NCBI GenBank assembly: GCA_020881915.1 | Contig: JAJFPB010000002.1 | Location: 4,661,001 to 4,725,000 of the forward strand | Length of the DNA: 64,000 nt | Source of the DNA: Paramyrothecium sp. XJ0827 | Taxonomy: Eukaryota > Ascomycota > Sordariomycetes > Hypocreales > Stachybotryaceae | Reading direction: 5' to 3' | In this document: piece after piece, positions 1 to 12,871 of the stretch | How the letters are laid out: the number at the start of each line of letters is the position of its first letter | How positions within the stretch are numbered: position 1 is the stretch's first letter | Made by a program: the position numbers and the translations under genes | Notes under the pieces: generated by a model | Told to the model about the DNA's origin: nothing | The model's input: the letters and a program-made list of their open reading frames with translations, nothing else | The model's database searches: none

Positions 1-3000
1 AAAGGCTAATAAGATCTCGGCGGCTTTTATGAAAACCGGCACAGTAGAAATTAAGGCACTAGTTATATATACCCTTGCTTCTTAGATACTAGATCTAGAA
101 TTAGCCTAGGTACGTACTCTTATAGGCCGCAATCTACAAAAGATAATTTAAATTTTTAAGGAGGTATAATATAACTATAATAATAAGAAATATATATTTA
201 AGAAAAAAAATAAAACTAAAATATAGATAATAGTAGTCCCCCTTAAAGTCACTAAGAAGCCTGCTAATAGTAACTATAATAACTATTAGGGATAATCTTT
301 TAGTATTATTTAGGGCTATATTAATACTAATAATAGACTAAAATAAGTATAGTTAATTATTAGCAACTATTATAGAGCTATTAGAAGCTATCTGAGTTTT
401 ATTAAGGACTTCTATATAAGTTATATTCAGTGTTTTATTAGGGGTTAGTACTTGGGTTATATGTACTATTGCGAGGCAAGCAAGAAGTGAGCCATACTTT
501 AGAACCAGTAGAACCCAAAAAATACTACTATAGTTAATAAGGCAATTAAAAAATACTAGGTATAAGGTTTTAATTTTATTACATAAAATAATAAAATCCT
601 AAAGTTATAGTAATTTATGGACTAAGATATACTATATCTTAATTATAGTAATATATATATATCTCTACTCTATGGCTTTATATATAAGACCTTATGCTTA
701 TAATTAGAAGAACAGCAGAATAATATTAAATTAATTAAGTAAATAGAGTTTTAGGGCAAGATCTTTGATATAAGAAGTCCAATAGAGGCCTGCTTACGCC
801 ATAATATAAAGATATTTTTAAGTACCTTAAAGAACATCCTATTGGTTCAATTACAATACCTCATAGATATAATAACTATAATAATTTACTATAATAATAA
901 TCTAAGAACCTTATACCTTAGTATAGTTAGGGAGTTAATCTAAAAAAAATAGTAGGAGGTTATAGTAGCAGCAAAATCCAGTATAGTTTTTAATTCCCTA
1001 GTAGATACTACCCCCTGGTCTTAGGTACTCTAATCTTTGCTTATTTTAGTAAAATTTATCTGCAAATTTAGTTATATATATTGCTTCCTTAGTCTCTACC
1101 TATAATATAATACCACTAGGCAGTAGAATACTAGTATATTAGTTGCTAGGTTACTAAATCTCAGCCTAGCCGCGATCCTACCCCGTGGCGGACTTCTAAA
1201 TTAGGTAAAAATGAGCCTGCTAGTCGGACGTAGTACTCCGTAAAACCGGGTATCTAGGTCTATATACTACAAGCTAATACTACTAGTTATAACCCGGGTT
1301 ACCTAGCACCAATTATTTTGCTCTTGTAACTATCCCTATATTATAATTAGGCGCGAGGAAAGGGTAAAATTGCGAGTTTTTGGTGCCCCAAGAGCTTGCT
1401 ACCTATTATCTTATATATGCGTGATTCCTTCTATAGGAGATAGTAGCTTGGTCTAGCCAGTTAGGACTAATAAATTACAAGATAATCGTCCTATTATAAT
1501 ATATATTAGTACAAGTAGTTAATTAACTTACATTTAATTACAAGACTAAAGATACTAATATCTATACTTTTATTACTCTGTATATTCTCTATTATTTATA
1601 TGTCTCCCTTGTAGGGGCTTATTAGTCCCTACTAAGGACTTACTATATATATTACTAGCTACTTAATGCCTATTATTACCTCCTTTAGAGCTCTTCTTGC
1701 CTATAATTCTACTAATATATAATATATATCTTAGAAAGAGTATAGGCTTAAATTAATACTAGAAGAAACTAAGCTAATAAGATATAAGCTTCTATAGGAA
1801 GTATCCTCTAATAACTTCAGAGGTAAGGTATAAGTAGGTTAAAGTATATGCTATAGAAGTTATATATACTTAGTAGGGAAATTCTTACTAAGTATTTAGC
1901 CTATAGCATCACTTGAACTAGTGGATTAAAGGGTTAGCTTAAGGCCCTCTTATTTAATATTAATAAATAAAAGCTAGTAGTTAGTACTAATAGTCTAGTT
2001 TAGTATAGTAAAGCCCCTAAGAAGCTTACCTAAATGGGCAGGTAACCTAATGAAGAATGTGCTAGAGGAGTTATGGCGTATGTACATTAGGCTTTCTTAT
2101 TAATCCTACTAAGTTTCCTCTTTCCCCTCTTATGGTCTTCTGCCTTGGTTTAATTAATTATTTATAGTTCTCTTGAATATGAGATTATTAGTTTAAAGGT
2201 ACTAACTGGACTATATATATATTCCAAGTAATAACTGGGATGTTACTTATATAGGCGCAGAATAAATATATGGTTTATATCTAGGGGAAGGTTTAATATT
2301 ACTTATATACTTGTAGGTAAGCCTTAAAAGTAAAAGCTAAAAGAAAGTAATACTTAATAACTCTCTAGATTTATATACTCTAAGGGACTAATAGAATATT
2401 AATTTATTATCCTAAAATAGTCTAAGTAGGACTTAAATTCTACTAGGATTCTCTCTTACTTATCTAAATACTTTAAATTTACCTAGATATTAGAAATACT
2501 AGAATAAAAGCTATTAAGTACTTTATAAGATAATAAGGATATTTTTATTGCATTAATTAATATAATATTTATAATAGTTAATAGGAGTTTAGGTCTAGCT
2601 TATTTATTTAGCTAGTATTTTAATTTAAGAACTATTAAAATGCAGTACTAAATATAATCCCTAATTTAAAGTTCTTCCCTCTAGAACCATTAAGTTAAGG
2701 CAGGCAGGATAGGCTTTTAATGTATTAAACTATACTAGAGTTAGCTTAGTCTTGTTCTATTAGGTAGTAGGGAATTACTTACCTTACCTAAAATAATTTA
2801 TTCTTACTCTTACTAAAGGTAGCCCTAGAAATAAATAGTAGAACTATAGTCTTACTTATTTTAGTCTAGTTTTCTATAAGATACTAGAATGTATTTACTA
2901 CCTTATAAATAGACCTACAAAGCTAGGTAAAATACCTATTCTATATATCTTTATCTTATTATATTAGCTTATTTTCTTACTATAGGACCTTAAGCTTTAT

Positions 3001-6000
3001 CTCTAAGTTAATAATTAATTAATAATAAGACTTGGTCTCTCTGCGAAAATAGCTATTCTCCTACTTAATAGATAAAAAGACCTCTATTCTAGCTAATGCA
3101 TCTAGATTTAGGTTTCTACCTTGAGCTTATATTTTATCTTAGGCTTGGAGGGCCATCTGATCTCCAAAGGAAAGTGGTATGGGAGGTAAGATCTTCTTAA
3201 AGGTAGGTATTTTCTTAGTTTAATAGAATAAAGATTATAGGAAAAGAGCAAGAGGAAAGATTAATATATTTATTATTAGAGCTATATTACGCTATGTTAT
3301 ATAGATGTAGATGTATATCTAATAACCTGCGTCAAGTAGCCTAGTCCTTGCCTACATCCCTGCTATTAGGACTACCCCTTATATATAATACCTTCCGGTT
3401 CAACCCTAGTATATATACCTAGTACTATCTCCACTAGACCTATTATAAAGCTTCACAAGATTATTTTTAGGCCTTCTACTGCCTAAAGTAATATATCTAG
3501 TTTTATCTGAATTCTTAGTAAAGCCATATCTAAATTAAAGCTAACTTGGTTTAGTTATTGGTTCCTATTACTAATAGCCTTCTCTAGTCTATCTAATCTT
3601 TCTGAAATTCCTATTAGAAGACTATTTTAGGTAAGCTTTAAATATTTAGTCCTTTAATATTATATTTAGTACTTACCTATTAATCTTTTTATTTGTAATA
3701 GTGTGAATATTACTTATCTAGTTAAAATTCTATATAGGCTTAAATAATAATATATAGAGCTCTGGAGGGATAGCTAATAATCTATTCTTAAATAGACTTA
3801 TAGGACTTAGAAAGTCCCCCAGTGAAACCGTAGAGAGATTAGCTATATCTTGCGAAGTAATATTAAATTCTAGGGTTAGGGCACTAAGTTCGAATATATA
3901 AGGGCTTGGAGGCGGGCTATAAGATCTCTAGAAAGTGAAATTAATAATATTAATTTTGCTTTTACTGCTATAGGGTTCTATTTTATATAGTATACTACTT
4001 ATAATAGTTATATTGAGGTTTAGGATTTTTAGCCCTGCTAGATGATATGTATGTACCTTATGTAGTAAGGAGCTATTTATAATTACTGCCGGAGTGCTCT
4101 AGATTAAATCTCACTATTATATTATTTAAGGCCAAATTTAGGGCTTAAATCTAGTTACCTAAAATTAAACTACCTAGGTACCTATTTAGGCGCTAGCTAT
4201 CTCCCTTAAACTACAATACCTTAATTTCTTCTATACTTACTTATTTTAAATCCTATTTATCTACTATATATGTAATTTAACTTCTTAAATTTGGCTTAAT
4301 ACTATATAGTATATATATAGTTTTATATAAAAGTAATTTATACTCTACATTAGATCTTGTAATCTAGTACTAAGCTAGCATTAATATATTTTTAGCTATA
4401 TTAGTTAACCCTGGTCTTATAGTATACTATTAAACTAATAGGCAGTAGGATTAACCTACTAATTAGTGATTTATATTAAGCTACTATGTACTTCTTAGAT
4501 AAGAAGTTCCTACTAGTCTGCTTTTTCTTTAATACTATGCTATATAATAGTATTAGTATCCTTATATTTTTTGTACTAAAGGGTGCCCCTAATAGAGATA
4601 TTAATGTTATTTAGTAAGTGAATATAACCCTCCATTATAGAGCTATACTAAATCTAAAAAAGGTAATATACTAGGTCCTCTATAAGTTGCAATTATACTA
4701 CCCTCTATGGAGGTACTACTAATATAGGTATTAAGTTAGAATACCCCGGCCTTACTTAATATAAGAGCTTGTAGGATAGCTAGATATAAATGACCTTAGT
4801 TACTCTTACGAGGATACCTAAACCTACTCTTGGTGTACCTACCGCCACTAAAAGCTTAAGGTTATTCGGGCATTAGAGCCCCACTACTATACCTACTACC
4901 GAAGATAGTAGAGCCCGGAGCTTGCAGCTGGAATTACCTATGGTTATTACTATAAGTTTAAAGCCAGTAGTATTATTAGAGGACCGGGTGTCTACTATTA
5001 ACCCGTAGCTATTTAGTTAGTTAACTAGGTTCATGGTGGGTCTGGCTACATCCTTAGTGGGGAAACAATTAATATAGTCTAACTTAGCTAGTACTGTATC
5101 TACGGTAACTCTTGGACCCTCTACTTTGCTAACCCCTAGGCTAATAAATAATAGTAGGTTCTAGAGCTTGGTATTAAGGACTATTATATCTATTACCCCA
5201 GTAGTTATACTATTAATTTTATCTACTCTAACTATAATATTAACTATTACTACTAGATGTTCTTGTACTAGCTATAATAGGTTAGGATTATTAGGGAGTA
5301 ACTGGACTACAACCGCTATACTTTAATAGCTGCCTTGGAGGGTAATCTTATAAGTATAAATAGTCTATCTCTTATACTCTTATGCTATCTACTCTTAAAA
5401 TTTATAATAAAACTTCTTAATTCTTTATTTAAAAAATATTAGAGAGCTTCCACAGTCTTCTGCCACTCCGCCCTGCGATATATATAGATCGTAGTATAAG
5501 TATATATATAAATGCTCTATAGTAGTAACTACCCCTCCGCCTCTGCCTTAAACTAGAGGGTCAGAACCTATTTAGCTCCCTAGCATCTTATGCCTTTCTA
5601 CATAAAGACTAGTAGGAGATTATAAAGGTTATAAGTAAGTTAGCAAACAAGGTTAATTATTTATTAACTAGTATCTGCAATATAGCTAGTAATATTAGCG
5701 AAATTAAAAAGATATAGTAAGCTTTACTACTATTAGTAAGTCTATAGAATAAAATAGTTTAAAGTCTACTAATAATCTTTAGGAACTTTAGAAATAATAT
5801 TCCCCTTAAATCCTAAAAGTACTACCTTCTAGTCCTATAATACCCCATCTAATAACTAAAGGAGAATAGATAAAAGTTCCTAAATAGTAATCTACAAAAC
5901 TTTAATTTTACTAGATAGTTTATAAACTTTACCTTTAAAGTTTTCTAGTTAAAGGGTAATTAGTAATAGAGAAAAAGAAGCCTCCTAAACTTAGTTATAC

Positions 6001-9000
6001 TATTTAAATTGCCTTAAGTAGTAGTATCTTACTATCTCTACTCTTAATAGGGGATTAAAGTTTAAATATTACTATAGTTAATTATTTAGGTAGTTATATA
6101 TTACTATATAAACCTAAACCTCGCCATATTTCATATATAACTTGTAGGCGTTTTTAAGGAATATAGTATAATATTTTAAAAATATATTATTTCTTCTTCT
6201 CTGTAGTTTCTAAAGCTAGAGAAGGGTCCTAGTAGCTGGTATTAAGTATATTTAATATGCTACAAAGTCTTAGGCTCCTCTTCTACCTATTAAAGGAATA
6301 GCTAGGAAGTAGTATTTACATAAAACTTTAGTCTAGAATTATAAAGATAATTAACTAATTCTTATACTTAATAAATAGATATTTTATCTTACTTATAGGC
6401 TATATAAATAAACCCCATATATAAATAGAGTATATAAACCTATAATTCCTTTAGGAGTTTTTTATTTATTAAAATAAGTACCTTAGAATAAGAGCTAGAA
6501 TAAATATTTTAATATTAAATTTAGAGCCTAGCTCTAGTAGGTAGCTATATTTACCCCATAAGTAAACTTACCCTACATACTATATTCCTTTTCTCTTTAT
6601 AATACTACACTAGCTTTATAATACCCTCCTAAAAGCACAATCTATACTAACTAGTGTAGCTTCTCCTAAGGCCCAATACTTCTTTAGTTTTAGCTAATAA
6701 TATTAACTAGATATTCCTATTTTAGATTAAGATTTAGATTATAATAGCTAATTTATATTAGTCTAGGTCAGAGGAATATATAGTAGATGCCTTCTAATAC
6801 CTTTCTAATGTGCTTAAGAATTAAACTAATACCTATTAATTACTTAGACTAGCTTATATTACCTTAGTATAAGAATTGGAGGATGTAAAAGTGTGGGTAG
6901 CTACGAAGAGGTAGGATAGCTATATCTATAGTAGGCCAGGCCATAGAAATGCCTTAGTTATAATAGACTTATATCTTAAAGCACAGAGCAATATTATTAA
7001 TTAGCTACAAGTAAGGAAGTAATAATATAAATGTTTTTAAATTAGTAAATACTAGGCTAAAGTTATATTTAATATCTTCTTAGTTATAACTTATAATAAT
7101 ATAGCGGAGAAATTAATATAAGCTCCTACTCTATTATTATAATTTAAACTAATAAATATTAGTAGTACTAATTATAGTATCCTAAATTATATGTTGAGGA
7201 ATATTAGGTGCCTTATCTCTAATAATTTGCCTCTAAATTTAACTATAGCTACTGCAATGCTCTAAGAGTTAATAGACCATTTAGTAAAGAATAATAAAGT
7301 AAATGTAATTAAGATATAAAATTATCTAAATAAGATTAAGGAGGTACTAAGGGTAGTATAAAGTCTATAACCTCTTAAATATTTAAATATCTGGGGTCCT
7401 TAGTTGCGTTTTTTTATACCTTTTAAAACCTTCTAAGTACTCTTTATTATAATAGACCTATTATAATAATAGTCAGCCAATGTATTTACTCCATTTTTCG
7501 AACTACTATAAGGTATTTTTCCTTTTGTAGGTATATAGATAAAGGGGTATATCTTATACCTTAAACTTAGTAAGAATATCTTTATTTTTTATTAAATATA
7601 TGTACTTCTTGATTTATATATTAGACTTATTAAGATAGCTTTTATTATGATTTTTTATAGATATCCCATATCTCTCATAGGTTTATACTCTAAGAATAGG
7701 CTATCCAGCTCTTCTACTTAGGCCTCAAGGAAGTATTTAATCTTATTAAAGTAAATAACCATTTTCTCAAGCCATTAAGGCCTTCCTAGACCCAAATTAC
7801 ATATCTCCGGGGTTTAACTGCAGCTAGATAGCTATATTTTAATAAGTTATAAGATAGAAAAGGGCCTTTTATATCTACTAGTTAAGGCTTAGCTTATACT
7901 GCCTAAAATAACTACTTATGGTTAAGAGCAGTTAGGCCTATATTACCTCCGGAAGCACTAATATCCGGCTATTTTAGAGGGGCCGATTCCATATAATAAG
8001 ATACTTAATTAAGGTATTATAATTACTAATATGGCCCCTGTGGTGCTGTCCACCCCTTAGCTACCATCTATAAGGTATATTTTATCCAGGTCTACCTTGG
8101 GCTAGGTTACTAGCTCTTAGGCCAGCCCGGGCTAGACCTAAAGCCCCTGCAGCAGCTAGATCCGCATCTCGGGAGATAATTAGCAGCTATAGTTAGTTAA
8201 GGCCGCATATTAACCAGAGATATAACCCCTAAGTCTAGGAATAGCTTTATAGCTACGCTCCTAAAATAGAGGAGATAGGTAATAAAGATTATCTTAGAGG
8301 CCTCCGGAGAGCCTATCCATAGGTTAGATACTATATTAGATCTCCACATAGAATAGAAGTGTATTTATAAGACCTTCAATGCCCTTAAGCCCTATACTGC
8401 ACTACAATCTTACTTTCTCCTTAAAGTCTATATAATATCTAGATTATAGTACCTACTCTCTAGAGTTTATAAGTATTACTATAGCTTCTACTTATTTTAT
8501 TTAGTTATATCTTATAATAATTATCTTAGCTCTCCTCTTCCTAGCTATTACTATTCTTAGCTCAGCTAATATATAATTTATTATTATCTTACAAGACCGG
8601 GCAAGAACCTACTATACTCTTATAAGTCTGGACCACAGATTTAAAACTATTCTGTTATCTATGGTAATTGTAGTAGGTTTTGGGATATTAGCTGCAATCT
8701 CTGTAATAGGGATTGTAGTATATCCTAAACTCTTAATTAATTATCCTGACTTAGTAATTAGATTTTAGGGTATCCTCTAAGTTATTCTAGTAATTATTAT
8801 ACTAGTTATAGGTAGTTATATTACTAACTAGATTCAAGATCTCTAAAGCTCCTTTAATAAGCTTGGAGATAATAATAGTATCCCATATTACATTATAGTA
8901 TATTATAGATCTATTACTTAGGTAGTACTTATACTAGTTCTTGGCATAATCCTTACTGTAGTTATAGCTATTTATTCTAAGGCAAAGAAGAATATAGTAG

Positions 9001-9819
9001 CACTAAATAGTACTTGCCTTAAGAGCTAAGTTAGCTTAGCTTAAACTAAGGGTCTAAGGTTTTAAGGGTTATTTAGATAGGATTCAATTCAAGAACTAGA
9101 GCAAGTACAGCCTTAGTCTTAACTCTCACTGGGGTCAGGTCTAATATTGACTTTGTATCTAAGCCGAAATACCTAAGGAGCGTTTTCCGAATATGTGAGG
9201 CGATTTAGCCAAGCCGCCTAATAGGGGGATTTAATAACAAAGAACTCCACATAACTATTCTTAACTTGGAACTCTGAATCGGCTATCCGTACATAATCAG
9301 GCCAGTACACTACTAAATAGGACAAAAGCCGCCTAATGTACTTTACTACCTACTTCCTAGATAGAAATCTATTATAAGGCAATTAATGCAGCGGGCCGCA
9401 AAATTGGGGTAAGCATAGAATTTATTAATAAAGTATAATATTCTTCTAAATATTATTTAATGCACTTTAACCCCAAAATTACCAATAATAATAGATAGCA
9501 AGCCATATCTCTCTATCTCTATAGTATCTATATATCTACGGCTAAAATGGCTATCTATTATGCCGACCTGGTAGTATAGGGAATATCACTATCTCTACTA
9601 CCCTATTAGTGGAAAGTATAGTGGCCGCGCATTTTTGATTATGGCCCTAATATCTTTCTATTAGTTATAAATAGAAAGTATCCTAATATCCTCTAGTATA
9701 TTAATGCAGGAGTTACTATTATTAATATACTAACTTAATTATTTGGTGATACTTTTTCTAAGTAAAATCTTGTATAGGTACGGGACATAAGGCCCGTTGA
9801 GGAGGGTGCAATAGAATTC
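1..9819. other. AT-rich RIP-degraded block, mostly unidentified
   Basis: This stretch is dominated by A, T and TpA steps and has stop codons in every frame; no open frame of useful length exists. That is the pattern left by repeat-induced point mutation (C to T on either strand), which acts on duplicated DNA in Pezizomycotina. Small patches keep more G and C (about 1150-1420, 4780-5350, 7780-8340 and 9050-9450) and read like ruined coding DNA when stops are ignored. I could not assign the ancestral element or elements, and I saw no intact LTR pair, terminal inverted repeat or tRNA in it. The block runs off the left edge, so its full length is unknown. Confidence 0.75.
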
Positions 9820-12694
9820 TTAATGTCTTCTTAGTATAGTCTTCGCCGCCTTTCGAATATATATAACTTGGTCTTTTAGTTGCGCCGCCACTGCCTTGAG
9901 GATCTTATTAGGTAATATTAACTGGCTACCTAGGATATTCACGGCGGCCCGCCTAATATCCCTATCCTCATTACCTAGCCGCTCCGCTACGGCCCTAAGA
10001 ACCTCATTAGGTAATATTAATTAGCTACCTAGGATTTTTATGGTGGCCCCCCTGATGTCCCTATCCTTATTACCTAGCTACTTTACTACTACTTTAAGAA
10101 TCTTATTAGGTAATATTAACTAGCTACCTAGGATATCTATAGTGGCCTGCCTAACTTCTGAGTTATGGTTTTCTAGTTGCTCTACTATGGCCCTAAGAAC
10201 CTCATTAGGTAATATTAACTAGCTACCTAGGACCCTTATAGTGGCCTCCTTATTATCCTAATTCTTATTACTTAGCTACTCTACTATTATTTTAAGGATC
10301 TTATTATATAATATTAATTAGCTACCTAGGATATTTATAGTAGCCTACTTAACTCCTAAGTTATAGTTTTCTAGTTACTTTACTATAGCCCTAAGAACCT
10401 CATTAGGCAATATTAACTAGCTACCTAGGATATTTATAGTAGCCCCCCTAATATCCTAATCCTTATTATCTAGTTACTTTACTACTACTTTAAGGATCTT
10501 ATTAGGTAATATTAACTAGTTACCTAGGATATTTATAGTAGCCTGCCTAACTCCTAAGTTATAGTTTTCTAGTTACTCTACTACTACTTTAAGGATCTTA
10601 TTAGGTAATATTAACTGGCTACCTAGGATATCTATAGCGGCCCGCCTAACTCCTGAGTTATGGTTTTCTAGCTACTCTACTACTGCTTTAAGGATCTTAT
10701 TAGGTAATATTAATTGGCTACCTAGGATATTTATGGCGGCCCCTATAATATCCCTATCCTTATTACCTAGCTACTCCGCCACGGCCCTAAGAATCTCATT
10801 AGGTAATATTAACCGGCCACCTAGGATTTCCATAGCAGCCCCCCTAATATCCCTATTCTTATTACCTAGCTGCTCTACTATGGCCCCAAGAACCTCGTCG
10901 GGTAATATTAACTGGCTACTCAGAACCCTTATAGCGGCCTCTCTAACGCGCCAATAATCGTCCCTTAGCTACTCTGCTATAGTCTGGAGGAGGTTAAAAG
11001 ATAAAGTGGACCGACTACCGAGGACTATTACGGCGGCCCTTCTGACGACCAAGTCCGGGTCCTATAGACTCTCTGCCATAGCCTAGAAGATATTATTGGG
11101 CAATGTCAACCGGCCACCTAGGACTCTTATAGCAGCCCGCCTAACCTCCCGATCCTCATCGCCTAGTCGCTCCGCTACAGCTTGGATCTCATTAGGCAAT
11201 ATTAACCGGCCACCTAGGACCCTTACGGCGGCCTCTCTGATAACCGAGTCTGGGTCCTATAGATACTTCGCTATAGCCTGGAAGATATTAGTGGGCAATA
11301 TCAACTGGCTACCTAGGACTCTTATAGCAGCCCGCCTAACTCTCGAGTTGTGGTTTTCTAGCCGCTCCGCCACAACCCTAAGAACCTCGTCGGGTAACAT
11401 AGGTGGATACCTAAGGACTATTATAGCAGCCTATCTAATGCGCCAATCCTTGTTGCCTAGTCGCTCTACTACGCCCCCTAGGATCTTGCTAGGCAATATT
11501 AATATACTATATAAGATGTCTATAGTAGCCTTGCTAACTCCCGAATTATTGTTTTCTAGCCGCTCCGCCACGGCCCTAAGAACCTCTTTAGGTAATATTA
11601 ACCAGCTACCTAGGACCCTTATAGTAGCCCCCCTAATATCCTAATCCTTATTACCTAGCTACTTTACTACTACTTTAAGGATCTTATTAGATAATATTAA
11701 CTAGCTACCTAGGATATTTATAGTAGCCCCCCTAATATCCTAATCCTTATTACCTAGCTGCTTTACTACTACTTTAAGGATCTTATTAGATAATATTAAC
11801 TAGCTACCTAGGATATTTATAGTAGCCCCCCTAATATCCCTATTCTTATTACCTAGTCACTCTACTACTACTTTAAGGATCTTATTAGGTAATATTAATT
11901 AGCTACCTAGGGCTCTTATAGTAGCCTACTTAACTCTTAAGTTATGGTTTTCTAGCTACTCTACTATAGCCCTAAGAACCTTATTAGGTAATATTAACTG
12001 GCTACCTAGGACCCTTATAGTGGTCCCCCTAATATCCTAATTCCTATTACCTAGTTACTTTATTACTACTTTAAGGATCTTATTAAATAATATTAATTAG
12101 CTACCTAGGATATCTATAGTAGCCTACCTAACTCCTAAGTTATAGTTTTCTAGCTACTCTATAACTGCTTTAAGGATCTTATTAGGTAATATTAACTAGC
12201 TACCTAGGATATCTATAATGGCCCCCCTAATATCCTAATCCTTATTACCTAGTTACTCTACTATAGCCCTAAGAACCTCATTAGGTAATATTAACTAGCT
12301 ACCTAGGACCCTTATAGCGGCCCCCCTAATATCCTAATTCTTATTACCTAGCTACTCTACTATAGCTTTAAGGATCTTATTAGGTAATATTAACCGGCTG
12401 CCTAGGATACCTACGGCTATATTTCTAGTATCTAGATTTAGGGCCCCTAGTTACTTTACTATAGCCCTAAGAACCTCATTGGGCAATATTAACTGGCTAC
12501 CTAGTATATTTACGGCGGCCTACCTAATATTCTAATCCTTATTACCTAGCTACTCTACTATAGCCCTAAGAACCTCATTAGGTAATATTAACTAGCTACC
12601 TAGTATATTTATAGCAGCCTGCCTAATATCCTAATCCTTATTACCTAGCCGCTCTACTACTGCTTTGAGGATCTTATTAGGTAATATTAACTGG
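9820..12694 (-). pseudogene. RIP-inactivated HEAT-repeat protein gene (C-terminal part)
   Basis: Read on the minus strand, the region encodes back-to-back 33-residue helical repeats. The least mutated units read roughly EVLRAVAERLGNEDRDIRR followed by AAMDILGSQLIL, the two-helix pattern of HEAT / PBS-lyase-like repeats. The array ends in a divergent last repeat and a TAA whose complement is at 9820-9822, which looks like the natural C-terminus. Many units carry TAG or TAA where neighbouring units have CAG, CAA or TGG, as expected from RIP. The N-terminal side is cut by the Copia element at 12695, so any effector or nucleotide-binding domain is missing. High identity between units recalls the repeat domains of fungal STAND/NLR proteins, but that link is inference because no NTPase domain is present. 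Confidence 0.7.
9880..12694 (-). repeat. Tandem array of 99-bp units (about 28 copies)
   Basis: The anchor ggtaatatta recurs at 9911, 10010, 10109 and 10208, and so on to 12680, giving a 99-bp period with occasional 3-bp changes. The unit codes for one 33-aa HEAT repeat on the minus strand. Units near 10930-11600 keep far more G and C than those on either side, so damage is uneven along the array. Units also fall into sequence subtypes, for example those with a 'gcgccaat' block near 10950 and 11440, and those with a 'gggtcctatag' block near 11060 and 11250. Confidence 0.9.
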
Positions 12695-12871
12695 TATTAG
12701 ACCAGAGGCCCTATATATAAGTGCAGTATATACTAAGACTTCGTGGCTTAAAAGGTAAATATAAACCTTAAATATATTTAATATAGCTTTAATTAAATAA
12801 AGGCCCTATAAATTACTAGAAGAAGTAGGGCAAAGATAATTAATATATCTTATAATCCCTATAATCTAATA
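12695..12871 (+). repeat. Left (5') LTR of the Copia element
   Basis: 177 bp, from tattagacca to tctaata. The ends correspond to an ancestral TGTTAG...CAACA LTR, with TG changed to TA and CA to TA by transitions. It aligns without gaps to the right LTR. Confidence 0.9.

Noticed and set aside
1..9819. A Gypsy or LINE element in the left RIP block
   Set aside because: I looked for RT, integrase and LTR or inverted-repeat signatures on both strands and found none firm enough to name. A RIP-aware repeat-library search would be decisive.
10733..11644. Plus-strand open frames of 74 and 182 codons (10733-10957, 11096-11644)
   Set aside because: They are the antisense of the HEAT-repeat array. The repeated peptide pattern is a by-product of the 99-bp period, while the minus strand gives the recognisable helical repeats.
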